Positions 1-6,152 of a DNA stretch of 7,214 nucleotides are shown here, in pieces. The notes under the pieces were generated by a model, which was given only the letters and a program-made list of their open reading frames with translations, made no database searches and was not told where the DNA came from. This stretch comes from Bordetella parapertussis (GTDB lineage Bacteria; Pseudomonadota; Gammaproteobacteria; Burkholderiales; Burkholderiaceae_B): the NCBI GenBank assembly GCA_945882005.1, contig CAMCWG010000156.1:1-7214 (forward strand). The letters are read 5' to 3'. Both the position numbers and the translations under genes were made by a program. Each line of letters starts with the position of its first letter. Position 1 is the stretch's first letter.

Positions 1-47
1 ATAGCAAAGATCGATGTGGGTAACGTGATAGTTGTGCTTCTCTTCAT
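1..47 (-). CDS. 5' end of a probable Fur-regulated gene, running off the left edge
   Basis: Reading leftward from an ATG at 47-45 gives an open frame of 15 codons (MKRSTTITLPTSIFA) that continues past the window edge. An AAGGA ribosome binding site lies at 61-57, nine bases before the ATG, and a strong Fur-box match overlaps that site. The basic start (K2, R3) followed by mainly uncharged residues could be the beginning of a signal peptide, which would suit a TonB-dependent receptor or an iron-transporter binding protein. Only 15 residues are visible, so the family cannot be named. The gene is divergent from the response regulator at 368. It could instead be a chance frame, but start, ribosome binding site and operator fit together well. 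Confidence 0.5.
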   Translation of the reverse strand, partial: MKRSTTITLPTSIFA

Positions 48-51
48 CAAA

Positions 52-70
52 GAAAATCCTTATCATTAAC
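52..70 (-). promoter_or_regulatory. Fur box (iron-responsive operator)
   Basis: The minus-strand sequence GTTAATGATAAGGATTTTC matches the classical 19-bp Fur consensus GATAATGATAATCATTATC at 15 of 19 positions, by hand alignment. It ends five bases before the leftward ATG and covers its ribosome binding site, so bound Fur would block expression of the gene at the left edge. A weak promoter overlaps it: TTGTTT (93-88) and GTTAAT (70-65) with a 17-bp spacer on the minus strand. That promoter would start transcription very near the ribosome binding site, so the true promoter may lie a little further upstream. The Fur match is seen directly; iron regulation is inferred. Confidence 0.6.
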
Positions 71-330
71 AAGAGACAGAGCGACCAAAACAAATTAATG
101 TTGTCGTTGAAACACCGACTCGCCTTGTTGCGAAGGAGCCTTGGCCAACGCGATGCAACACTTTCAATAAGTGTTAATTGACCGCATGGATTAGCGTGCA
201 GGAAAACGATCGGTGTGATAACCCTCCGAATGCAGGATTTAATCCAGCGAGCAAAGCGCTTAACCCAACGGATGAAGGGTTGTTAAAAGGCAAGGCGACA
301 GTTTCAAACCGTGCTGACTTGGGGTGCTTT
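71..330. other. Divergent intergenic control region
   Basis: This region separates the leftward gene at the window edge from the rightward response regulator, and I find no convincing long gene in it. It contains TTAA-centred direct repeats at 239-271, the 8-bp palindrome TTGGCCAA, and TGTTGC/GCAACA arms around 125-160 that could form a weak long-loop hairpin. It also holds an 18- to 23-codon open frame ending at 286. Several TTAA tetramers occur (174-177, 239-242, 260-263, 283-286), as often seen in sites of OmpR-type regulators. The region probably controls transcription in both directions. Confidence 0.5.
239..271 (+). repeat. Two imperfect direct repeats (TTAAYCCARCGR), 21 bp apart
   Basis: TTAATCCAGCGA (239-250) and TTAACCCAACGG (260-271) agree at 9 of 12 positions; all three differences are transitions. 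Their starts are 21 bp apart, two helical turns, so both copies face the same side of the DNA. OmpR-family regulators commonly bind direct repeats spaced by whole turns. This site lies about 95 bp upstream of the regulator's likely transcription start, so it could be an autoregulatory operator. The same repeat is in phase with a short open frame and would encode a heptad repeat, which offers a second explanation. Confidence 0.4.
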
Positions 331-353
331 TCTCGCCATTTTTGTTGCGCGGG

Positions 354-359
354 TATAAA
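354..359 (+). promoter_or_regulatory. Candidate -10 element of the response regulator promoter
   Basis: TATAAA matches the sigma-70 -10 consensus at five of six positions. No recognisable -35 hexamer lies 16-18 bp upstream (the bases there read roughly TTCTCG), as is common for activator-dependent promoters. Transcription from this -10 would start about one or two bases before the ATG at 368, giving a nearly leaderless mRNA. There is also no clear ribosome binding site before the ATG. Confidence 0.4.
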
Positions 360-367
360 ATCGTCCC

Positions 368-1045
368 ATGAAAGTACTTGTGATCGAAGATGACGCAACG
401 CTTGGTCGCGCCTTGCAGGAATTCTTGAGTGACCATGATTACGCGACGGATTGGCTCGCGGATGGTGAGCGTGCGCTCTCTGCCCTGAATAATTATGCAT
501 ACGACCTGATCGTCCTGGATCTCAATCTTCCAGGGATTGATGGGCTTGAGGTGTTGCGCACCTTGCGTGTAGGCGGTAGTCTGGTCCCCGTGCTGATCCT
601 GACCGCGCGTGATGATCTCGCAGACCGTGTCGCCGGCTTAGATGCGGGGGCAGACGACTATCTCACCAAACCTTTTGAATTGCCGGAGCTTGCCGCACGT
701 GTCCGAGCCTTGGCAAGACGACACCACGGCAACGCACAGTCGCTGATAGAGTTTGGTGCACTGACATTTGATGCTGTGAATCGCGAGTTGCGCGCGGCGG
801 GGCAGAGATTGGCGTTGTCCGTGCGTGAATTGTCCGTGCTTGAAATGCTACTTTTACGTCCAGAAAAAGTTGTGACCAAGCAGCAAATTGTTCAAAAGCT
901 CTCCGTGATTGATTCTGACTTTAGTGAGAACGCGGTCGAGGTCTACATCTACAGGTTGCGCAAACGCCTAGAGGGCGTTGGGGTAGTGATCCAGACGGTA
1001 CGCGGTTTTGGGTACTCTCTTGAGCTAGAGGAAGCCTCCGCTTAA
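368..1045 (+). CDS. OmpR-family two-component response regulator (TctD/QseB-like)
   Basis: This 225-residue cytoplasmic transcription factor is controlled by phosphorylation and is almost certainly the partner of the histidine kinase that follows. The receiver domain covers about residues 1-117: acidic pocket D8/D9, phospho-acceptor D51 in a VLDLNLPGIDG motif, T79 in ILTARD, and K101 in the KPF motif. A winged-helix DNA-binding domain covers about 126-221, with the recognition helix near ENAVEVYIYRLRKRL and the wing at QTVRGFGYSL. The length is normal for the family. MKVLVIEDD is the canonical beginning, so the ATG at 368 is firm although no good ribosome binding site precedes it. The kinase ATG immediately follows the stop codon, so the pair is surely co-transcribed. 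The regulated genes are unknown; the divergent Fur-box gene is the nearest candidate. TctD and QseB are closely similar families and I cannot separate them by eye. Confidence 0.97.
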   Translation: MKVLVIEDDATLGRALQEFLSDHDYATDWLADGERALSALNNYAYDLIVLDLNLPGIDGLEVLRTLRVGGSLVPVLILTARDDLADRVAGLDAGADDYLTKPFELPELAARVRALARRHHGNAQSLIEFGALTFDAVNRELRAAGQRLALSVRELSVLEMLLLRPEKVVTKQQIVQKLSVIDSDFSENAVEVYIYRLRKRLEGVGVVIQTVRGFGYSLELEEASA

Positions 1046-2167
1046 ATGAGCAAGCGCGCGGCAAGGCCTGCGGCAAGTTCTCTGCTGTTTGGTGCACCTA
1101 ACAGCCTGGGTCGGCACCTGCTGGTTCGATTACTACCGCCATTACTTTTGTTGGTCTTTCTCAATTTGGCGTTAACGTGGTTCGTCTCGCACAAGCTTGA
1201 TGTTGAAGACTGGCAGTTAGAGGACATCATTTGGCTTCTGCTTGTCGGACAATTGGTCTTGATCATTGCGCTCATCGTGGTCGTGCTGCGAGGCGTCAGG
1301 CAAGGGATGCATTCTGTCAGTCAGTTGTCTGAGCAGATAGCGTCTAGAACGCCTGAAGATTTCGGTAGCATGAAGATCCCGAATTTGCCCAGTGAGCTAG
1401 AGGTACTCGTTGAGCATACGAACGGCCTGCTTGACCGTATTAGCGATACGCTTGCGGCGCAACGTCGGTTTGTTGGGCATGCAGCCCATCAGCTTAAAAC
1501 GCCACTTGCTGGCTTAAAGCTTGAGTCTGAACTGATGTTAGCGAAGCCTTTGTCTGACGATATCCGCCAGAGAGCAGAACGCATAAAAAATGTCACAGAT
1601 CGAATGATTCGGATGGGTAAGCAACTGCTTATCCTGGCGAGGGTTGATCCCGAAGTGAGGCCACAAGATAATTTTGTGCTGCTTGATTTATGTGAGTGGA
1701 TACGTACCGTTGGTGCCGATTGGATTGAGCCGACGAAAGCGGCGGGCATTTCTCTTCAGCTCGAAGCTCCTGAGCAACCTGTTTGGGTCGAAGGTGATCC
1801 GATTCTCTTGGCCGAGATGTTGGCAAACTTAATCGATAACGCGCTGCGCTATGCGAAGGGTGCGGATTCGATCAAACTGATTGTGACGTCCACGCCACCT
1901 ACATTCTCGGTAGAGGACAATGGCTCGGGTATTTTGGCTGAGGAGCAGGAGCGCGTGTTTGAAGCGTTCTATCGGTCCCCGGAGGCCCAAGAGGGTGGGT
2001 CAGGACTTGGGCTGGCGATCGTGCGCGAGATTGCGCGTGCTCACGGCGCTTGGTGGAATCTGTTAAGCAGCCCGCAGCTGGCTGGTGTACGCATCACAGT
2101 CGTGTTTCCGGGGCCGCGCCAAGGTGCGCTGTTTAAGCGCCTGGATCGTTTGCAGTCTTTGCATTGA
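1046..2167 (+). CDS. Two-component sensor histidine kinase with a very short periplasmic loop
   Basis: This 373-residue inner-membrane kinase should phosphorylate the preceding regulator. The basic N-terminus is followed by membrane segment 1 (about 24-48), a 12-residue acidic loop (about 49-60), and membrane segment 2 (about 61-81). A HAMP-like linker covers about 83-136. The dimerisation/phospho-acceptor region carries H148 in HAAHQLKTPLAGL. The ATPase domain shows the N-box NLIDNALRYA (261-270), the DNGSG box (291-295), an F-box VFEAFY (304-309), and the glycine-rich GGSGLGLA (317-324). All catalytic boxes look intact. The H-box resembles TctE/QseC-type kinases, which usually have a periplasmic domain of more than 100 residues; here it is absent. 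The start codon abuts the regulator stop (TAAATG), which implies translational coupling. A possible ribosome binding site (AGAGGA, 1027-1032) lies inside the regulator gene, rather far upstream. The signal sensed is unknown. Confidence 0.97.
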   Translation: MSKRAARPAASSLLFGAPNSLGRHLLVRLLPPLLLLVFLNLALTWFVSHKLDVEDWQLEDIIWLLLVGQLVLIIALIVVVLRGVRQGMHSVSQLSEQIASRTPEDFGSMKIPNLPSELEVLVEHTNGLLDRISDTLAAQRRFVGHAAHQLKTPLAGLKLESELMLAKPLSDDIRQRAERIKNVTDRMIRMGKQLLILARVDPEVRPQDNFVLLDLCEWIRTVGADWIEPTKAAGISLQLEAPEQPVWVEGDPILLAEMLANLIDNALRYAKGADSIKLIVTSTPPTFSVEDNGSGILAEEQERVFEAFYRSPEAQEGGSGLGLAIVREIARAHGAWWNLLSSPQLAGVRITVVFPGPRQGALFKRLDRLQSLH

Positions 2168-2198
2168 CCCAGGCGTATCGGCGGTGTGTCCTACCTAC

Positions 2199-3419
2199 TT
2201 ACTTACGGCCTGCGCGCGCTTCGATACGCATACGTAAGGCGTTGAGCTTGATGAAGCCTGCTGCATCCGCCTGGTTGTAAGCGCCACCATCATCGTCAAA
2301 CGTTGCAATGGTTTGATCAAAGAGGGTGTCTTTCGAATCGCGCGAAACGGTATAAACGTTACCTTTGTACAATTTCACACGCACCCAGCCGTTTACATCT
2401 TGCTGTGTTGTGTCGATCAGTGCCTGAAGCGCGCGACGCTCTGGTGACCACCAGTAGCCGTTGTAAATCAGCGTGGCGTAGCGCGGCATGAGGTCGTCTT
2501 TAAGGTGAGCCACTTCACGGTCTAAGGTGATGGACTCAATGGCACGGTGTGCTTTGAGCATGATCGTGCCGCCTGGTGTTTCGTAGCAACCACGGGACTT
2601 CATTCCGACGTAGCGGTTTTCGACCAGATCAAGACGTCCGATACCGTGCTTACCACCGAGTTCGTTTAATTTTGTCAGCACTTGAGCTGGGGACAGACGC
2701 ACGCCGTTCAGTCCGACGATATCGCCATGCTCGAACTCAAGGTCGAGGTACTCCGCTTTGTCGGGAGCCGCCTCAGGCGAGACGGTCCAACGCCACATGG
2801 ACTCTTCAGCTTCTGCCTTGGGATCCTCGAGGTGTCGTCCTTCAAAGCTAATGTGCAGCAGGTTCGCATCCATGGAGTAGGGTGCGCCACCTTGCTTATG
2901 CTTCATGTCGATTGCGATGCCAGCGTTTTCTGCATACTGAAGCAGTTTCTCGCGTGAAACGAGGTCCCACTCGCGCCAGGGCGCAATCACTTTGATGCCC
3001 GGCTCGAGAGCGTAATAGCCGAGTTCAAAACGTACTTGATCGTTGCCTTTGCCTGTCGCGCCATGGGAGACCGCGTCGGCTCCGACTTTGCGTGCGATTT
3101 CAATTTGACGCTTAGCAATCAAAGGACGGGCAATCGAAGTCCCAAGAAGGTATTCGCCTTCGTATACGGTATTGCAGCGAAACATGGGGAAGACGAAATC
3201 GCGCACAAATTCTTCACGCAGATCATCAATAAAGATTTGCTCGGGCTTAATACCAAACTTGATGGCTTTGGCGCGCGCGGGCTCAAGTTCCTCGCCCTGA
3301 CCGATATCGGCGGTAAACGTGACGACCTCGCATTGGTATGTGTCTTGTAGCCATTTAAGAATGACCGAGGTGTCTAGCCCGCCTGAGTAGGCAAGCACTA
3401 CTTTTTTAATATCGCTCAT
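2199..3419 (-). CDS. argG: Argininosuccinate synthase
   Basis: ArgG (406 residues) joins citrulline and aspartate using ATP to make argininosuccinate, the penultimate step of arginine synthesis, in the cytoplasm. The N-type ATP pyrophosphatase P-loop AYSGGLDTS lies at residues 10-18. The conserved [13 protein letters not shown] segment (120-132), [14 protein letters not shown] (87-100) and [12 protein letters not shown] are all present. Length and sequence fit the roughly 400-residue bacterial form. The ATG at 3419 gives the expected [14 protein letters not shown] start, although the ribosome binding site (AGAG) is weak. It is the last of three same-strand arginine genes, 60 bp after argF. 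The gap has no hairpin/T-tract terminator, so it is probably in one operon. The stop codon sits in a short run of GTAA/GTAG units, and no clear terminator follows in the 31 bp before the convergent kinase gene. Confidence 0.98.
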   Translation of the reverse strand: MSDIKKVVLAYSGGLDTSVILKWLQDTYQCEVVTFTADIGQGEELEPARAKAIKFGIKPEQIFIDDLREEFVRDFVFPMFRCNTVYEGEYLLGTSIARPLIAKRQIEIARKVGADAVSHGATGKGNDQVRFELGYYALEPGIKVIAPWREWDLVSREKLLQYAENAGIAIDMKHKQGGAPYSMDANLLHISFEGRHLEDPKAEAEESMWRWTVSPEAAPDKAEYLDLEFEHGDIVGLNGVRLSPAQVLTKLNELGGKHGIGRLDLVENRYVGMKSRGCYETPGGTIMLKAHRAIESITLDREVAHLKDDLMPRYATLIYNGYWWSPERRALQALIDTTQQDVNGWVRVKLYKGNVYTVSRDSKDTLFDQTIATFDDDGGAYNQADAAGFIKLNALRMRIEARAGRK

Positions 3420-3479
3420 GAGAAGCTCTGCGTAAATGAAGTGGTTGTATTTTAACGGGTTCGAAAGGGTACGCGGGTC

Positions 3480-4418
3480 TTAGTTTGGTTTGCCTAACAG
3501 CAAGAATTCCATGAGTGCTTTTTGGACATGTAGACGATTCTCCGCCTCATCCCAGACCACACTTTGTGGACCATCGATCACCTCGGCGGTGACCTCCTCG
3601 CCGCGATGTGCGGGCAGGCAGTGCATAAATAAAGCGTCTGGGGCAGCTGCCGTCATCATTTCCTGATCGACACACCAATCCGCAAAGGCTTTACGGCGCT
3701 GTTCATTCTCTGCTTCGTAGCCCATACTCGTCCAAACATCGGTCGTCACGAGGTGTGCACCCTTGCAGGCCTCGAGGGGATCGCTGAACTCTTTCAGAGT
3801 GCCCGCAGAGGCACCCGCAATACGCTCAGCCTCGAGCCGATATCCGGCTGGCGCGGATACATTCAAGGTAAACCCAAGGAGTTCGGCTGCTTGCAGCCAG
3901 GTGTAGGCCATATTGTTTGCATCGCCAACCCAAGCGACTGTTTTGCCGGTGATGCTGCCGCGGTTTTCAATGAAGGTAAAAATGTCAGCCAGAATCTGGC
4001 ACGGATGAAACTCATTGGTCAAACCATTGATGACGGGCACGCGTGAAGACGCGGCGAAACGCTCAATGCGTGTCTGCTCAAAGGTACGAATCATGACGAT
4101 ATCAACCATGCGTGAAATGACGCGCGCAGTGTCTTCGATGGGCTCGGAGCGACCCAGTTGTGAATCATTTGTCGTCAAGTGGATGACAGAGCCGCCCATT
4201 TGATACATGCCAGCTTCGAAGGACACGCGTGTGCGCGTGCTGGCCTTTTCGAACACCATCGCCAGAGTGCGGTCATGCAAGGGGCGATGTGGTTCATAGC
4301 GCTTGAATTTATCTTTAATGATCTTGGCGCGTTCGAATACGTGCAAGATTTCATCACGGGAAAAATCATTGAACTGCAAGAAATGCCGCAGCTGCCCGGT
4401 TGTAGTGGCGTTAGACAT
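3480..4418 (-). CDS. argF: Ornithine carbamoyltransferase (anabolic)
   Basis: ArgF (312 residues) transfers the carbamoyl group from carbamoyl phosphate to ornithine, giving citrulline; the family forms cytoplasmic trimers. The carbamoyl-phosphate site STRTR is at 60-64, HPCQ at 138-141, the ornithine-binding DVWTSMG at 227-233, and the HCLPAHR catalytic loop with C267 at 266-272. The length is typical of the family. The ATG at 4418 gives a usual N-terminus; the ribosome binding site before it is weak (GAG in TCGAGTG). It lies between argD (78 bp upstream, with a strong hairpin in the gap) and argG (60 bp downstream). An anabolic role is inferred from these neighbours and from the absence of arcA/arcC genes. 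Confidence 0.98.
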   Translation of the reverse strand: MSNATTTGQLRHFLQFNDFSRDEILHVFERAKIIKDKFKRYEPHRPLHDRTLAMVFEKASTRTRVSFEAGMYQMGGSVIHLTTNDSQLGRSEPIEDTARVISRMVDIVMIRTFEQTRIERFAASSRVPVINGLTNEFHPCQILADIFTFIENRGSITGKTVAWVGDANNMAYTWLQAAELLGFTLNVSAPAGYRLEAERIAGASAGTLKEFSDPLEACKGAHLVTTDVWTSMGYEAENEQRRKAFADWCVDQEMMTAAAPDALFMHCLPAHRGEEVTAEVIDGPQSVVWDEAENRLHVQKALMEFLLLGKPN

Positions 4419-4442
4419 AATGCACTCGATAAGTTTGGCTGT

Positions 4443-4492
4443 CAGCGTTTGTCTGGCCGGTCTTTGTGTAAGTCCGGCCAGACAAGCGGCTG
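4443..4492 (-). repeat. Long hairpin in the argD-argF gap
   Basis: The arms TTGTCTGGCCGG (4449-4460) and CCGGCCAGACAA (4474-4485) are perfect reverse complements, 12 bp. Inside them, past one T/T mismatch, CTT (4462-4464) pairs with AAG (4470-4472), leaving a 5-base loop. Outside, pairing continues through 4443-4448 with 4486-4492, with one G-U pair and one bulged base. The whole structure has about 21 pairs in 50 bases. It begins four bases after the argD stop codon and ends 24 bases before the argF start. No T-run follows on either strand, so it does not look like a simple intrinsic terminator. It may stabilise or punctuate the mRNA, or be a REP-like repeat. Confidence 0.75.
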
Positions 4493-4496
4493 AAGA

Positions 4497-5675
4497 TTAC
4501 TGCTCGGCGTTAAACGCCTTAATTAAGGGGACGAGAATCTTGACGATTTCGTCAGCTTCGCTCTTGTTGATCAGCAGGGGAGGCAACATACGGACGACAC
4601 GGTCACGCGTGACGTTAATCAGGAGGCCGGCTTCGAGCGCACGACCCACTAAAACGCCGCAGGGTTTCTCGAGTTCAATCCCTAGCATCAGACCCTGGCC
4701 GCGCACTTCAATCACGCCCGGGGTGCCTTTTAAGGCGTTCTCGAGGCCTGCTTTGAGGTGGGCGCCAACAGTTGCCGCGTTTTCAAGCAGTTTTTCCGAC
4801 TCGAGCGCGCCAAGGGTGGCTAGGCCCGCGGCGCAGACCAGTGGGCTGCCACCAAAGGTTGTGCCATGACTGCCAGGGCCGAGCACGCCCGCGGCAGGGC
4901 CGCGCGCGGCAATGGCGCCAATCGGCACGCCACCACCCAAGCCTTTGGCGAGCACAATCACGTCAGGCAGGATGTCTGCCCATTGGTGCGCCAACCATTT
5001 ACCAGTACGCCCGATCCCAGACTGCACTTCGTCAATCATCATGAGCCAGCCACGCTCATCGCATAGCTTACGCAAGCCTTTCATGTAGGCAATATCAGAC
5101 GGGCGGATACCGCCTTCGCCTTGGAGCACTTCAAGCAGTACGGCGACCACACGCGGTTCTTTGTCGCCGGCGCTGCGCACGGCTTCGAGGTCGTTGTATT
5201 TGACCTTTACAAAACCTTCGGGGAGAGGGCCAAAGCCAGTGCGTGCCTTCTCACTGTCTGTCGCAGCCAGAGTGCCCAGAGTGCGACCGTGCCAGGATGA
5301 CTCCATGGTGATGATCGTCGGCAGATCGTTACCCTTTTTATAGCCGTAGTAACGGGCGAGCTTGATCGCAGCTTCGTTGGCTTCGGCTCCGCTGTTCCCA
5401 AACAAAACTTCAGTCGTGTTTGCAATTTCATTGATGCGCTTGGCGAGGGCTTCTTGCTGCGGAACTTGGTAGAGGTTGGACGTGTGAATGACCCGCGCAG
5501 CCTGCTCGCTGATTGCAGCGACCAGTTTTGGATGATCGTGACCCAAACAAGACACACCAATGCCAGCCATCGCATCCAGATAGCGTCGGCCATTCGTGTC
5601 CCAAAGCCAAACACCTTTACCGTGTGTAAAGGCGACTGGTAGACGGCCGTACGTATTTGAAATGGCTGAACTCAT
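4497..5675 (-). CDS. argD: Acetylornithine aminotransferase
   Basis: ArgD (392 residues) is a class III aminotransferase that uses pyridoxal phosphate and glutamate to convert N-acetylglutamate semialdehyde to N-acetylornithine. Features seen are the phosphate-binding NSGAEANE (94-101), SSWHGRT (126-132), the IDEVQSGIGRTG block with cofactor-binding D215 (214-225), the Schiff-base lysine K244 in LAKGLGGG, and HGTTFGGSPL (270-279). W128 takes a place where many family members have phenylalanine; it is still aromatic and can stack on the cofactor. The ATG at 5675 is supported by a good AAGGAG site (5689-5684) eight bases upstream. It is the first gene of the leftward argD-argF-argG cluster. Some homologues also act as succinyldiaminopimelate or succinylornithine aminotransferases, but the context favours arginine synthesis. 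Confidence 0.97.
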   Translation of the reverse strand: MSSAISNTYGRLPVAFTHGKGVWLWDTNGRRYLDAMAGIGVSCLGHDHPKLVAAISEQAARVIHTSNLYQVPQQEALAKRINEIANTTEVLFGNSGAEANEAAIKLARYYGYKKGNDLPTIITMESSWHGRTLGTLAATDSEKARTGFGPLPEGFVKVKYNDLEAVRSAGDKEPRVVAVLLEVLQGEGGIRPSDIAYMKGLRKLCDERGWLMMIDEVQSGIGRTGKWLAHQWADILPDVIVLAKGLGGGVPIGAIAARGPAAGVLGPGSHGTTFGGSPLVCAAGLATLGALESEKLLENAATVGAHLKAGLENALKGTPGVIEVRGQGLMLGIELEKPCGVLVGRALEAGLLINVTRDRVVRMLPPLLINKSEADEIVKILVPLIKAFNAEQ

Positions 5676-5714
5676 TGTCGTGACTCCTTGGTGAAAATGC
5701 CTCCAAAACTGGAT

Positions 5715-5770
5715 TGTCTTGGAAGGTATAAAACATCAATCATATACAATCTAGAACACAGGCTTGTGAA
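5715..5770. promoter_or_regulatory. AT-rich divergent promoter region of argD and the DUF3579 gene
   Basis: This is the most AT-rich part of the 137-bp gap between two divergent start codons. Leftward candidates are TATACC (5730-5725) with TAGATT (5753-5748) at 17 bp, or TATATG (5746-5741) with TTCACA (5770-5765) at 18 bp. A rightward candidate is TACAAT (5745-5750), without a good -35. CAATC occurs at 5737 and 5747, ten bases apart, and as its complement GATTG at 5712. No full E. coli-type ArgR box is visible. The exact promoters cannot be decided by eye. Confidence 0.4.
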
Positions 5771-5812
5771 TCAGAAGTTTGCGGGCCTTGATTTCGGCGA
5801 TACGGGTTGTGC

Positions 5813-6127
5813 ATGACATCTGAAGTCCGCTACTTCGTCATTTATGGCGTAACAAACTCTGGTAATACTTTTCGCCCCAGTGACTGGGCTGAACGGTTAG
5901 CCGGCGTACTTGCCCCTTATCGTCCACCAGCCACTCTGGGCGGGCATCTTTCTTACTCACCTTACGCCGTACCGAGTACGTTGGACGGCATGCGGTGCGT
6001 TGTTGTCGACGAGCGCTTAAGACAGCTTGAACCTCTTGCCTGGAAATTTGTGCAGGACTTTGCCACAGATAACCAACTGCAGACCAAACGCGATCTGACA
6101 GAAGATCCCCTCAGTCGACACAGCTAA
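5813..6127 (+). CDS. DUF3579 family protein
   Basis: This small, soluble protein of 104 residues has no signal peptide or membrane segment. It matches what I know of DUF3579: FRPSDWAERLAG (20-31), YSPY (48-51), VVVDERLR (63-70) and DFATDNQLQ (82-90) are conserved family blocks, and about 100 residues is the usual length. The biochemical function of the family is unknown. The ATG at 5813 is preferred over an in-frame TTG two codons earlier; neither has a strong ribosome binding site. It is divergent from argD. DUF3579 genes often lie beside arginine biosynthesis genes in Burkholderiales, which hints at a linked role, but nothing in the sequence shows one. No intrinsic terminator is visible in the 25 bp before the convergent dehydrogenase. 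Confidence 0.93.
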   Translation: MTSEVRYFVIYGVTNSGNTFRPSDWAERLAGVLAPYRPPATLGGHLSYSPYAVPSTLDGMRCVVVDERLRQLEPLAWKFVQDFATDNQLQTKRDLTEDPLSRHS

Positions 6128-6152
6128 GGGCACTTGCTGTCGCACCCAAGCG

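Noticed and set aside
178..393. 71-codon open frame on the plus strand with a TTG start
   Set aside because: It overlaps the regulator start in another frame, has no ribosome binding site or recognisable family, and covers the presumed promoter.
174..500. 108-codon open frame on the minus strand
   Set aside because: It overlaps the first 44 codons of the response regulator in antisense and the rest lies in the control region. It has low-complexity, His/Arg/Ser-rich composition and no recognisable domain.
2138..2175. Inverted repeat CGCCTGG/CCAGGCG at the end of the kinase gene, as a possible terminator
   Set aside because: The loop is 24 bases and no T-run follows on either strand, so it does not look like an intrinsic terminator.
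4303..4869. 188-codon plus-strand open frame across the argF/argD junction
   Set aside because: It is antisense to two firmly identified genes and the hairpin between them. Its Ser/Arg-rich composition is typical of an antisense frame.
5207..5614. 135-codon minus-strand open frame inside argD
   Set aside because: It is a shifted frame of argD, whose own frame carries all the catalytic motifs.
5764..5776. TGTGAATCAGAAG as an ArgR box upstream of argD
   Set aside because: Only one half-site (TGAAT) matches the E. coli consensus; the second half is missing.
5807..5812. TTG start for the DUF3579 gene
   Set aside because: The ATG two codons downstream is a better start codon and neither has a distinguishing ribosome binding site.
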